Assembly: GCF_000265205.3 (NCBI RefSeq)
Contig: NC_018000.1
Location: 5,453,001 to 5,517,000, forward strand
Direction of reading: 5' to 3'
DNA length: 64,000 nt
Source: Sinorhizobium fredii USDA 257
GTDB taxonomy: Bacteria; Pseudomonadota; Alphaproteobacteria; Rhizobiales; Rhizobiaceae
In this document: positions 37,655-46,474 of the stretch, in pieces
Layout of the letters: each line of letters opens with the position of its first letter
Numbering within the stretch: position 1 is the stretch's first letter
Translations under genes and position numbers: made by a program
The notes under the pieces: generated by a model
Told to the model about the DNA's origin: nothing
Database searches by the model: none
Seen by the model: the letters and a program-made list of their open reading frames with translations, nothing else

Positions 37655-37986
37655 ACTCACAGCGGCCGATCGCTCCTGCTGATCTGCTTCCTGGGCGAGA
37701 CGCATGTAGCGGTGCGCAGCTTCGCTAAGAGAAATCAGGTTCGCGCTTCAGCCATCCCTGAATTCGCCATGCGGATGAGCGGCCTTTCCTCGAGGGTCGA
37801 TCCGGGCTTTCCTCGCGAAGGTCAAGGCATGCGCTGACCGGCTTTCATCCGGCCCTGCGGAATTCGTCCGCCATGGCTTGGCGCGACTTCACCCTCTATT
37901 TCGTTGATATTTTCGACGTTCTTGGGCCGGTAGAGGTATTTCCCATAGGCCGATCGCAGCTGGCCCAGCCGCTTTTTCGGCTGCGG
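37655..37986. other. Non-coding stretch between small gene and repeat copy 2
   Basis: About 330 bp without a supported gene. A minus-strand open stretch at 37822-37995 has protein-like composition (AYGKYLYRPKNVENINEIEGEV) but no start codon, and may be a gene remnant. Confidence 0.35.
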
Positions 37987-38101
37987 GTCACGCGATTGTC
38001 ACGATCGGCGGCTAGGAAAGACCCACTTCGCCTTTGACCACGGATGGACTGGCAAAGGGGAAGATGATGAGGAAGGTCGGATCAGCCCGGCCTTTTTTGT
38101 T
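37987..38101 (+). ncRNA. Copy 2 of the structured sRNA-like repeat
   Basis: Nearly identical to copy 3. Hairpin CCTTTGACCA (38031-38040), loop CGGATGGAC, TGGCAAAGG (38050-38058); purine-rich linker GGAAGATGATGAGGAA; terminator GGTCGG/CCGGCC then six T. The terminator overlaps the 3' end of the convergent gene on the minus strand. Confidence 0.75.
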
Positions 38102-38396
38102 GGGCGAGGTTTCGCGACTGAAGCTCGAGTGGGAGACCTTGGATTGCGTAGCGCGCCAGGCATGTTCCTGACGGTTGCCTGTGCTTGCCGGCAGTGCCCA
38201 ATTGATACTCGAGCTTCGCTGCAAGGCCCATTCGGGACGTCTCACCCGCCAGGAACAGCTTGGTCACAAGCAATGCGGCCGTGTTGAAAAGCCGCTGATC
38301 CGCGACAAGGAGGCTGGCGTCATAGCCGGCCTCGTCCAAGACGGACCGGATCATGTCCAAATCGGAATTCGAGAAATTGTCTACGGTGGAAGACAT
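38082..38396 (-). CDS. Hypothetical protein (104 aa), rhizobial family
   Basis: Start ATG at 38396 after AAAGGAGGACGTC, an excellent ribosome site. The N-terminal half (SNSDLDMIRSVLDEAGYDA, LLVTKLFLAGETSRMGLAAKLE) resembles small conserved hypothetical proteins I recall from Rhizobiales; function unknown, cytoplasmic, mostly helical. Its last codons (about 38082-38101) run through the terminator of repeat copy 2 in antisense, so the C-terminus may have been altered by the repeat. Confidence 0.7.
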   Translation of the reverse strand: MSSTVDNFSNSDLDMIRSVLDEAGYDASLLVADQRLFNTAALLVTKLFLAGETSRMGLAAKLEYQLGTAGKHRQPSGTCLARYAIQGLPLELQSRNLAQQKRPG

Positions 38397-38547
38397 GACG
38401 TCCTCCTTTCGTTGGGGGCCAGGGTAGTCAGCCCTCAAGCAGTAGCGCCCGTAATATTGCTACTGAAGGTTGGACACTGCGCCTTTGCGATCGCAATGGC
38501 AACCGCCCCAAGGTTTTATTTAGATCGCCGCTCGGACATGGCCGACT

Positions 38548-38715
38548 CTAGAGCCTGACGATATCGCCGACCCAATATTCCACCCGATACCGAACCGAGT
38601 TGGCTTGTTCTTTCGCTTCGCGCCAAGTCGCGCGGCTATACCGGCCGTCGCAGGCGATCTGATCGATCGCCATAAGGCCAGCCAATGCAACAATGAAGAG
38701 TAGCGAGCCGCGCAT
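38548..38715 (-). CDS. Possible 55-aa small exported or membrane protein
   Basis: ATG at 38715 to TAG at 38548. It starts MRGSLLFIVALAGLMAID, a short hydrophobic segment typical of a signal peptide or single membrane anchor, followed by a polar part with YSRATWREAKEQA and VRYRVEYWVGDIV. The ribosome site is weak (AAGATG). Not recognised. Confidence 0.4.
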   Translation of the reverse strand: MRGSLLFIVALAGLMAIDQIACDGRYSRATWREAKEQANSVRYRVEYWVGDIVRL

Positions 38716-39058
38716 ATCGACATCTTGTCGATGAATTATTTAGAAAGATCTAACGCGCGACCTCGCCGGTCTTTCGATTTCTGCCGGTCGATACTTGCGA
38801 CGCTCTCGGAGAGGCCCGCATATTCACCGCCGATGCAATCGATCCGTGCTTCTTCGATTGCTTGTCATCCGGTTGTCATGATCGGCGGCTAGGAAAGACC
38901 CATCTCGCCTTTGACCACGGATGGACTGGCAAAGGGGAAGGTGATGAGGAAGGTCGGGTCTACCCCGGCCTTTTTTGTTTGTCCGCAGTGATCGCGAAAA
39001 TGCGAGCCGGGCACAGTCTGCCGACGCGCCGGAGGAAGGCGCCCCTGGCCGCCAGCTT
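38716..39058. other. Accessory spacer holding repeat copy 3
   Basis: About 340 bp whose only recognisable content is repeat copy 3. Just after it, an ATG at about 39001 opens a 21-codon frame that looks like a decayed form of the mini-gene found after copy 1. Confidence 0.4.
38864..38979 (+). ncRNA. Copy 3 of the structured sRNA-like repeat
   Basis: Hairpin CCTTTGACCA / TGGCAAAGG with loop CGGATGGAC as in copy 2, linker GGAAGGTGATGAGGAA, terminator GGTCGGG/CCCCGGCC followed by six T. Upstream GTCAT..TTGTCATGATCGGCGG matches the other copies. All three copies are on the plus strand. Confidence 0.75.
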
Positions 39059-39739
39059 TCAGTGAGCGACCTGCGACGCTGCCGACATCACTTCGTCCGG
39101 AGAAGGCGCACGAAACATGTTGCGGCCGTCCGGCGCAGCTTCGGTAAAGGACCACCGCACAACACCGTCCCGGTCGAGCAGGAACTCACCGACGAGTTGC
39201 GCCATCGCCGCGGCCTCCATCCGACGGTCGTCGTCCGTCATCTCGTAGGCGTCGGCCTTCTGGAGATAATTCGACGCGGCGACCGGATCCATCGGTTCCG
39301 GCAATACGCCAGGCATGTCGATGCGCATCGACATCACCGTCTGCATGCCCATCTTGCGCGGCCAATCGTCCTCGTCTTCGGTGAATTCGAGATTCGGCAA
39401 GCCGAAGGCTCGATGCGAAATCCGGTCGGGATCCGCCGCGGCGAGCAAATTCGGCAAGGGATGGTAGCGGAAATAGAGGCGCGCTCGCTCGATCGGCGTG
39501 TTCACGACGGTCAGGGTCTCGACGCCCTTTTCGCTCAGAGCAGCCTTGAGCTGCGCCATCGTGGCGATCTGCCGGCGGCAGAATGGGCATTGCAGCCCCC
39601 TGAACAGACCCACCAAAACAGGTTTGTATCCCCGAAAATCATCGAGGGCGATCTTGCCCTCCTGGGTGATCGCGTCGAGCACCACGTTCGGCGCCCGGTC
39701 GCCCGGCTGCAATGGCCCGGAGCTGCGATTTTCCGCCAT
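39059..39739 (-). CDS. Peroxiredoxin-like (AhpC/TSA) protein
   Basis: 226 aa thioredoxin-fold protein. It has an N-terminal PGDRAPNVVLDAI strand typical of AhpC/TSA proteins and a CxxC at C51-P-F-C54 (LQCPFCRRQ), which is unlike the single peroxidatic Cys of classical peroxiredoxins. Probably cytoplasmic, thiol redox or peroxide related. No partner reductase is adjacent. The ATG follows GGGAGGAGAACAGCC. Confidence 0.8.
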   Translation of the reverse strand: MAENRSSGPLQPGDRAPNVVLDAITQEGKIALDDFRGYKPVLVGLFRGLQCPFCRRQIATMAQLKAALSEKGVETLTVVNTPIERARLYFRYHPLPNLLAAADPDRISHRAFGLPNLEFTEDEDDWPRKMGMQTVMSMRIDMPGVLPEPMDPVAASNYLQKADAYEMTDDDRRMEAAAMAQLVGEFLLDRDGVVRWSFTEAAPDGRNMFRAPSPDEVMSAASQVAH

Positions 39740-39829
39740 GGCTGTTCTCCTCCCTCGTGCAGCCCCGGGGCCTCGTTTAGGCGTGCGAGGCTGCTTCTCT
39801 CCGCGCCTTTGCCTGGTATGAAGGACCGT

Positions 39830-42800
39830 TCAGTCGAGGAACGGCAGTATCACCAAGGCTTCCGGGTCGAGATCGTGGCTTTCGCAGATGTCGTGAGCCA
39901 AACGGAACTGGCGTTCGGCCTCGGCGAGTTCGCCTTCATCGAGGCAAAGTGTCGCCAAGCCATCATAGCACGGAAACAGCACCTGCGCCTCGCCGGTTTC
40001 GCCGGCAAGGTCGAGCGCTTCGCCGTAGAGCTGGCGCGCATCAGCTGGCCTGCCGTGGCACTGGTAGATCTGCCCCAGCACGAGCAGCGATACCGGCAAA
40101 TGGTCGCGCTGATCGAGCGCCCGGTCGATTTCGATCGCCCTTTGCGCCGCCGGCACGCCTTCGGTCGCGCAGCGGTCGGTGAAAGTGCAACAGGCGACCG
40201 CGAGATTGGCGAGCAGCCGAGCCTGAAAGCCGAGATCGCCGATGCGGTGGGCCATGTCGAGGCCGCGCCGGCAGATGTCGATCGCAAGCTTCGGGTCGAC
40301 GATCGTATAGAGCACGCCGAGATTCGTGTAGCCGCGGCAGGCCGCGTGCATCAGGGCAGCTGCTTCGGCGACGGCAACGCTCGTCTCCACAGCCTCGATC
40401 GCCTCTCGCGTGCGGCCGCTTCGCGCGAGAGCCACCCCCTTGGTATTCAATGCCTCGGCGGTGACAAGGGCCACCTCCCGCCGGGTCTCGTCGCTCACGT
40501 CTGGACCAAGCGCCTTGACCCGCTCCAAAGCTTCCTCCGCCCATTGGGAGGCAGCAAGATAGTCGCCCATGCGGAAGGCGAGATGCCCCCGCTCCTGCAA
40601 CAGCGACGCGCTTTCGACCGGTGCCTCGGCGCGTTCGAGGAGGCCCGACGCTTCCGTGAATCTCGCCTGCGCTTGATCGCGCTTGCCGGCCTCCCAGAGA
40701 AGATGGCCGAGCTTGCGGAGGATTCGTGCAGAAGCAACTGGGTCTGCCGATACGCGATGAGAGCCAAGCAGGGCGCGGTAGTGCTCCTCGGCTTGCGCGC
40801 GCTCGCCGAACGGCACCAGGAGATCGGCAATCCGCTCGCGAGCGACGAACCAGTCCGGCCGCTCTTCGCCAAGCGTGGCAAGGGCGGCCATCGCCTGCCG
40901 ATAGAAGCGGATGGCGTCCTCGTTGGCGTAGAGCTGGCTTGCCCGGTCTCCTGCGGCCATCAGGTAGTGTGCGCCCCTGGCCCGATCGGCGGACTGACTG
41001 TAGTGATGCCCGAGGACAGCCAGATCCTCGAAGCGCTCCGGATTCTCCCCATGGCGGCGCTCCAGAGCGTTCGCGATGGCCGCATGAATCTCCGTGCGCC
41101 GCTTGACGAGGAGATTGTTGTAGACCACCTCGTGCAGCAGGGACTGCACGAAGCGATAGCCTTGCGGTGCCTGCGTACCGCCCCTGGCACTCTCTTCGAT
41201 GATCTCGGCGTCGCAAAGCAACTCCAGACCCGATGCGACATCGCTGGGCTGGATGACGGCGAGCAACTCGGCGTCGAAGCGCGGGCCGATGACGGCCGCA
41301 CCATGGACGAGACGGCGCACCTCCTGCGGCAACCGATCGATCCGCGCCAGCAGCATCGCCTCGATACCCGCGGGAATGTCGACTCGCGCTTCGCCGTCGG
41401 CGACGTGCCATTCGGAGCCATCGCGCCGCAGCGTTTCGAGCTCGATGAGGCCCCGGACGATTTCCTCGATGAACAGTGGGTTGCCGCCGGCACGCGCGAG
41501 GATTTGCTGGCGCAGGCTTCCAGGGAGGCAAGCCTCTCCGAAGAAACCGGCAAGAAGCCGCTGTCCGTCGGCGGGAGAGAGCGGCCCGAGGCGCAGTGCG
41601 GTGACGCCCGTGCGACCGGGGGCCAGACGCTCCGGGCCGGCGTCGGGTCGCTGCGTGGTGATCAGCATCAAAGGACGACGATCCAGCCGGTCGAGCACGA
41701 AGCGCAAGGCCTCCAGCGAAGCGGAATCCGCCCAGTGCAGATCTTCAAGGACGATGAGCAACGGCGTCCGTTCGAGCCGCCGCTCGAACAGGGTGCGGAT
41801 GACGGAGAGGAGTTGGCGCCGGATCTGGTCGGGAGCAACGTGCTGCAGGGCACCTTCGCGATCTCCTATCCCCAGGATATGGAAGAGAAGCGGCATCAAC
41901 TCGCCGAGCTCGTCGGCGCTAAAGCCGATTTCGGCAAGACCGGACGCCAGCCGCTCCTGCGTTTCCTCCGCCGTCCCGCCGGGCGGTATGCCATATGCAC
42001 TGCTCAGCACGGTGGCGAGCGTCCCGTAGGACGGCTCGCCGAGCGGAGAACAGGCCGCACGCCTGACGGCCACATGCGCAAAGCGCGGATCCTCGCCGAG
42101 GGTCGCCAGAAACTCGCTCACCAGACGCGACTTGCCGATGCCGGCTTCCCCGGTCAGCCGCACGACCTGCGCGGTGCCGGCGCAGGCGAGCACCAGGCAA
42201 TCGCGCATGCGGGCGACCTCGGCGTCGCGTCCGATGAGCGGCGCACTGAGACCGAGGGCGTCCAGGCCCCTTGCCGGGCGCGGCGCCTCGAGCGCGCCGC
42301 CCACGCGATGGACCTGAAGGCTGCCGGTCTTGCCGCGCAGGGCAACGGCGCCGAGCGTTTCATAGGCGAAGGCATGCCGGGTGAGCTTGTAAGTAACCGG
42401 CCCCGCAAGGATTTCATCCGGGCCCGCCAGCGCCTGCAGGCGCTGCGCCGTGTTTACAGTGTCGCCGGTGACCGAATAGGACTTCGTGTCGCCCGCCCCG
42501 AAGCCGCCGGTGACGACCGGGCCGGTGTTGACGCCGATATGGAGGCTGAGCGGCAGGCCGATGCGCCTGTGCCAGCGGTCACTCACCTGCGCGGCCCGAT
42601 CGCGCATCTCCAATGCGGCCCGAAGAGCCCTCTCCGGATCGTCCTCATGGGCCACCGGGGCGCCGAAGAGCGCAAGCAGCGCATCGCCGATGAACTTGTC
42701 GACGAAGCCGCCGAACGTCTCGACGGCGCTCGTCAATTCCTCGAAGAGCTCGTTCTGCAGCGCCTGGAGAATTTCCGGATCGATCTGCTCGCTAAGGCCG

Positions 42801-43090
42801 GTGAAGCCGCAAAGATCGGCAAACAGGACCGTAACTGTGCGCCGGTCGGCCCCGATATCCTGTGCCGACGGTGCTGCAGGCGCCTGTGGCACAGGCGCCA
42901 TCGTGATCGGCTTCGGAGCCGGTCGGGCTTCCGCGGGCGCTCCGAGCCGGGCGCCGCAACTGGGGCAGAAGGCGAAATGCGGCGCGCAGCGGTAGCCGCA
43001 AGCTGGGCACGAACTCTGCTGTTTGGCGCCGCATTTCGGGCAAAACGCGAAGCCGCTCTCTATCTCGCTACCGCATTCATGGCAGTTCAT
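39830..43090 (-). CDS. Zinc-ribbon adenylate cyclase-type regulator with AAA ATPase and TPR domains
   Basis: 1086 aa. Two tandem zinc ribbons (C3xxC6/C17xxC20 and C28xxC31/C42xxC45) lead a Pro-rich linker. A class III nucleotide cyclase domain (about 82-250) has metal residues D92 (FADLCGFT) and D136 (KFIGDALLALFG). A STAND-like ATPase follows with P-loop GEAGIGKSR at about 313-321 and LIVLEDLHWAD. About 450 residues of TPR-like helices (about 600-1086) end the protein. Sinorhizobium encodes many such cyclases; this is a soluble sensor-like form. Likely makes cAMP, product unproven. Confidence 0.88.
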   Translation of the reverse strand: MNCHECGSEIESGFAFCPKCGAKQQSSCPACGYRCAPHFAFCPSCGARLGAPAEARPAPKPITMAPVPQAPAAPSAQDIGADRRTVTVLFADLCGFTGLSEQIDPEILQALQNELFEELTSAVETFGGFVDKFIGDALLALFGAPVAHEDDPERALRAALEMRDRAAQVSDRWHRRIGLPLSLHIGVNTGPVVTGGFGAGDTKSYSVTGDTVNTAQRLQALAGPDEILAGPVTYKLTRHAFAYETLGAVALRGKTGSLQVHRVGGALEAPRPARGLDALGLSAPLIGRDAEVARMRDCLVLACAGTAQVVRLTGEAGIGKSRLVSEFLATLGEDPRFAHVAVRRAACSPLGEPSYGTLATVLSSAYGIPPGGTAEETQERLASGLAEIGFSADELGELMPLLFHILGIGDREGALQHVAPDQIRRQLLSVIRTLFERRLERTPLLIVLEDLHWADSASLEALRFVLDRLDRRPLMLITTQRPDAGPERLAPGRTGVTALRLGPLSPADGQRLLAGFFGEACLPGSLRQQILARAGGNPLFIEEIVRGLIELETLRRDGSEWHVADGEARVDIPAGIEAMLLARIDRLPQEVRRLVHGAAVIGPRFDAELLAVIQPSDVASGLELLCDAEIIEESARGGTQAPQGYRFVQSLLHEVVYNNLLVKRRTEIHAAIANALERRHGENPERFEDLAVLGHHYSQSADRARGAHYLMAAGDRASQLYANEDAIRFYRQAMAALATLGEERPDWFVARERIADLLVPFGERAQAEEHYRALLGSHRVSADPVASARILRKLGHLLWEAGKRDQAQARFTEASGLLERAEAPVESASLLQERGHLAFRMGDYLAASQWAEEALERVKALGPDVSDETRREVALVTAEALNTKGVALARSGRTREAIEAVETSVAVAEAAALMHAACRGYTNLGVLYTIVDPKLAIDICRRGLDMAHRIGDLGFQARLLANLAVACCTFTDRCATEGVPAAQRAIEIDRALDQRDHLPVSLLVLGQIYQCHGRPADARQLYGEALDLAGETGEAQVLFPCYDGLATLCLDEGELAEAERQFRLAHDICESHDLDPEALVILPFLD

Positions 43091-43437
43091 CGCGGACGAA
43101 CCTCAATACGCACCCGGCGGCGAAGAGTCCGCGGCACAGGCGTGAATGCTGCAAAAGAATGGACTTGTTGATCCGGCTTGGCAAGCAAGGCGCCATTCAG
43201 GCGGACATCGAGGAATAGGTCGGCACATAGCCCAACCGCTCCGGATCGAATGCCGTGCAAGGCAACTGCGACCGGCCAGACTTCGCTCTCAAGGCCTGCG
43301 CGCCTGTCCGCCCCGGCAGGCGGAAATAATCTGACGCGAAAGATGACGCGCGCGCAATTTTGCGCTAGTACCCCTGCACCGGCGCTCAAGGATCGCCATA
43401 TTCGCGTATCGACATTCGTCCGTGAAGGAAACCGTTC
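43091..43437. other. Cyclase/ilvD divergent spacer
   Basis: About 350 bp. I searched for an Ile/Val/Leu-rich leader peptide and terminator upstream of ilvD and saw none; no gene is supported. Confidence 0.4.
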
Positions 43438-45276
43438 ATGCCTGCCTATCGCTCCCGCACCACCACTCACGGCCGCAACATGGCCGGCGCCCGCGGCCTC
43501 TGGCGCGCGACGGGCATGAAGGACAGCGACTTCGGCAAGCCGATCATTGCGGTGGTGAACTCCTTCACCCAATTCGTGCCCGGTCACGTGCATCTCAAGG
43601 ACCTCGGCCAGCTCGTCGCCCGCGAGATCGAGGCGGCGGGCGGCGTCGCCAAGGAATTCAACACCATCGCAGTCGACGACGGCATTGCCATGGGCCATGA
43701 CGGCATGCTTTATTCGCTGCCGTCGCGCGAAATCATCGCCGACAGCGTCGAATACATGGTCAACGCCCATTGCGCCGACGCCATGGTCTGCATCTCCAAC
43801 TGCGACAAGATCACCCCCGGCATGCTGATGGCGGCCTTGCGCCTCAACATCCCCGCCGTCTTCGTCTCCGGCGGGCCGATGGAGGCGGGCAAGGTCGTGC
43901 TGCACGGCAAGACGCACGCGCTCGACCTCGTCGACGCCATGGTCGCGGCCGCCGACGACAGTGTTTCCGACGAGGACGTCAAGGTCATCGAGCGGTCCGC
44001 CTGTCCGACCTGCGGCTCCTGCTCCGGCATGTTCACGGCCAACTCGATGAACTGTCTGACCGAGGCGCTCGGCCTGTCGCTGCCCGGCAACGGCTCGACG
44101 CTCGCCACCCATGCGGACCGCAAGCGCCTCTTCGTCGAGGCCGGCCATCTCGTCGTCGACCTGGCGCGGCGCTATTACGAGCAGGACGACGACCGTATCC
44201 TGCCGCGCTCGGTCGCGAGCAAGAAGGCCTTCGAGAACGCCATGGCGCTCGACATCGCCATGGGCGGCTCGACCAACACCGTCCTGCACATCCTCGCCGC
44301 CGCCTATGAAGGCGAGGTCGACTTCACCATGGACGACATCGACCGGCTGTCGCGCAAGGTTCCCTGCCTGTCGAAGGTAGCACCGGCAAAAGCCGACGTG
44401 CACATGGAAGACGTGCATCGCGCCGGCGGCATCATGTCGATCCTCGGTGAACTGGAAAAAGGCGGCCTCATCAACCGCGAGTGCCCGACCGTGCACAGCG
44501 AGACGATCGGCGACGCCATCGATCGCTGGGACATCACCCGCACGTCGAGCGAAACGGTCCGCAACTTCTTCCGCGCCGCCCCCGGCGGCATCCCGACCCA
44601 GGTCGCCTTCAGCCAGGCGGCGCGCTGGGACGAACTCGACACCGACCGCGAGAAGGGCGTCATCCGCTCGGTCGAACATCCCTTCTCCAAGGACGGCGGC
44701 CTCGCCGTCCTGAAGGGCAATATCGCGCTCGACGGCTGCATCGTGAAGACGGCCGGCGTCGACGAGAGCATCTTGAAGTTCTCCGGTCCGGCCCGGGTCT
44801 TCGAGAGCCAGGACGCCTCCGTCAAGGCGATCCTCGGCAACGAGATCAAGGCCGGCGACGTGGTCGTCATCCGCTATGAAGGTCCGAAGGGCGGACCCGG
44901 CATGCAGGAAATGCTCTATCCGACGAGCTACCTGAAGTCGAAGGGCCTCGGCAAGGCCTGCGCGCTGATCACCGACGGCCGCTTCTCCGGCGGTACCTCC
45001 GGTCTCTCGATCGGCCACGTCTCGCCCGAGGCGGCGAATGGCGGCACGATCGGGCTCGTCCGCGAAGGCGACATCATCGATATCGATATCCCCAACCGCA
45101 CCATCAGCCTGCGCGTCGAGGAAGCCGAGCTTGCCAGCCGCCGCGCGGAGCAGGACGCCAAGGGATGGAAGCCGGCCGAACAGCGCAAGCGTCGGGTGAC
45201 GACGGCGCTCAAGGCCTATGCCGCCTTCGCGACCTCCGCCGACCGCGGGGCTGTCCGGGACCTGGGCGACCGCTAA
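43438..45276 (+). CDS. ilvD: Dihydroxy-acid dehydratase
   Basis: 612 aa, full length. It dehydrates 2,3-dihydroxy-isovalerate and -methylvalerate in valine and isoleucine synthesis, using an Fe-S cluster. Signature [11 protein letters not shown] and [19 protein letters not shown] hold cluster cysteines; [19 protein letters not shown] is the second family signature. GAAGGAAA precedes the ATG. Confidence 0.96.
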   Translation: MPAYRSRTTTHGRNMAGARGLWRATGMKDSDFGKPIIAVVNSFTQFVPGHVHLKDLGQLVAREIEAAGGVAKEFNTIAVDDGIAMGHDGMLYSLPSREIIADSVEYMVNAHCADAMVCISNCDKITPGMLMAALRLNIPAVFVSGGPMEAGKVVLHGKTHALDLVDAMVAAADDSVSDEDVKVIERSACPTCGSCSGMFTANSMNCLTEALGLSLPGNGSTLATHADRKRLFVEAGHLVVDLARRYYEQDDDRILPRSVASKKAFENAMALDIAMGGSTNTVLHILAAAYEGEVDFTMDDIDRLSRKVPCLSKVAPAKADVHMEDVHRAGGIMSILGELEKGGLINRECPTVHSETIGDAIDRWDITRTSSETVRNFFRAAPGGIPTQVAFSQAARWDELDTDREKGVIRSVEHPFSKDGGLAVLKGNIALDGCIVKTAGVDESILKFSGPARVFESQDASVKAILGNEIKAGDVVVIRYEGPKGGPGMQEMLYPTSYLKSKGLGKACALITDGRFSGGTSGLSIGHVSPEAANGGTIGLVREGDIIDIDIPNRTISLRVEEAELASRRAEQDAKGWKPAEQRKRRVTTALKAYAAFATSADRGAVRDLGDR

Positions 45277-45402
45277 GCCATCGGATCGCCGCGGCTGCAA
45301 AAGGTTATGTCAGACCGGATGAGCTTCATCTCCTCATCCGGCTCCAGTTTGTCGAGAACGCAAGTCCGATCCAACCACATCGTCGGGCGGGACTGGGAAC
45401 TT

Positions 45403-45978
45403 ATGGCGAAGAAAGTCTACCTGGCCGGACCCGAGGTCTTCCTGCCCAATGCGCGCGAAATGCTCGATCAAAAGGCGTCGCTGACGCGTGCCGCCGGATT
45501 GATCCCCCTGTCGCCGGGCGACCTGAAAATTCCGCCAACCAATTCGAAGCGGGATCGTGCGGCAGCGATCAGCGCCGTGGACGAACAGATGATGCTCGAG
45601 GCGGACGCGATCATCGCAAACCTGACGCCCTTTCGCGGCATCGCCGCCGACACCGGGACCACGTTCGAGCTCGGCTTCATGTGCGCGCTCGGCAAGCCGG
45701 TCTTTGCCTATACCAATGTGGCGCGCGACCACACCGACCGCGTTGTCGAACACTTCAAGGGCGCCGTCGCGCCTGATGCGGAAGGCCGGTTGCGCGACCC
45801 CGACGGGTTGTCGGTCGAGGATTTCGGCCTGATCGACAACCTCATGCTGCATTCCGGCATCGAACGCCGCGGCGGCATCATCATAGTCGGCGATGCAGCG
45901 AGGGACGCGGTCTACACCGACCTCGCGGCGTTCGAGAAATGCCTGGCCGCCGCGGCCCGCAAGCTCAGCGAAACGTGA
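45403..45978 (+). CDS. Nucleoside 2-deoxyribosyltransferase family protein
   Basis: 191 aa. VYLAGPEVFLPNA at the N-terminus and DADAIIANL..PFRGIAADTGTTFELGFM..LGKPVFAYTN mark the NDT fold (the D-x-G-T-x-x-E segment carries the catalytic Glu). It would exchange bases between deoxynucleosides or hydrolyse nucleotides. The ATG at 45403 follows GGGAAC; an earlier in-frame ATG at 45307 has no site. Convergent with the GFA gene. Confidence 0.85.
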   Translation: MAKKVYLAGPEVFLPNAREMLDQKASLTRAAGLIPLSPGDLKIPPTNSKRDRAAAISAVDEQMMLEADAIIANLTPFRGIAADTGTTFELGFMCALGKPVFAYTNVARDHTDRVVEHFKGAVAPDAEGRLRDPDGLSVEDFGLIDNLMLHSGIERRGGIIIVGDAARDAVYTDLAAFEKCLAAAARKLSET

Positions 45979-45982
45979 TCCC

Positions 45983-46387
45983 TCACATGTATTTCGTCTC
46001 GGCCGGCGCATTCCACCAGTTGTTGTGCAGCCCGTCCATATACTGGATCGGCAGGGCCGCAAGCACCCCCGGATCGATATCGTCGAGGCACGAAATATTG
46101 ATGGAGACGAAGGCGCCGCCGATCTCTTCGACATAGCCGTGGCCGTAGGGCGCGGCACCGCATGTCATGCAGAACCGGTGATGGCCGCTCATCGTGGCGA
46201 ACTGATAGTCTCCGATACCGGTCTCTTCGCACAGGAGCCGAAAATTCTCCGGCTTCACGCTCGCGCCCCAATAGCGCAGTTTCGAGCAGTACGAACAATT
46301 GCATCGACTGGTCCCGGCGTTAAGGTCGACATCGACCTCGTACCGAATCCGTCCACAATGGCAGCTACCCTTGTAGGTCGTCTTCAT
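45983..46387 (-). CDS. GFA-family zinc protein
   Basis: 134 aa. Cysteine pattern of the glutathione-dependent formaldehyde-activating (GFA/CENP-V) fold: C9-H-C11, C29-N-C31..C34, C73-M-T-C76. Many members have no proven role in formaldehyde chemistry; a thiol-adduct function is inferred only. The start at 46387 follows GGGAGGAACGCTG. Divergent from a MarR gene whose operators lie in the shared 87-bp spacer, so it is probably that repressor's target. Confidence 0.85.
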   Translation of the reverse strand: MKTTYKGSCHCGRIRYEVDVDLNAGTSRCNCSYCSKLRYWGASVKPENFRLLCEETGIGDYQFATMSGHHRFCMTCGAAPYGHGYVEEIGGAFVSINISCLDDIDPGVLAALPIQYMDGLHNNWWNAPAETKYM

Positions 46388-46430
46388 CAGCGTTCCTCCC
46401 ATTCAAAGCTTGTAAAGCCGACACGAATAC

Positions 46431-46473
46431 GACAACATATTGTCAACATCCACTTTTGACAGCATGTTGTCAA
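46431..46473. promoter_or_regulatory. Paired palindromic operators for the MarR regulator
   Basis: GACAACATATTGTC at 46431-46444 is a perfect palindrome, and TTGACAGCATGTTGTCAA at 46456-46473 repeats the same GACA/TGTC half-sites 25 bp along. They lie between the GFA gene and marR; the second ends one base before the marR start. Likely autoregulatory sites. Confidence 0.7.
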
Positions 46474-46474
46474 T

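Noticed and set aside
37822..37995. Minus-strand open stretch with protein-like composition
   Set aside because: No start codon and a stop just upstream; at best a remnant, so not annotated as a gene.
36436..38979. CRISPR-like array
   Set aside because: Only three copies, unevenly spaced by hundreds of bases, each ending in a terminator; no cas genes.
38889..39155. 88-codon minus-strand frame over repeat copy 3
   Set aside because: Similar antisense frames occur at each repeat copy because of the shared RNA element, with no ribosome site.
38975..43171. 1398-codon plus-strand frame opposite the cyclase and peroxiredoxin genes
   Set aside because: It spans two real minus-strand genes and shows only shadow-type composition.
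43091..43437. Attenuator or leader peptide for ilvD
   Set aside because: No branched-chain-codon-rich leader and no terminator/antiterminator pair were found.
43087..45300. 737-codon minus-strand frame opposite ilvD
   Set aside because: ilvD carries full family signatures; the antisense frame has none.
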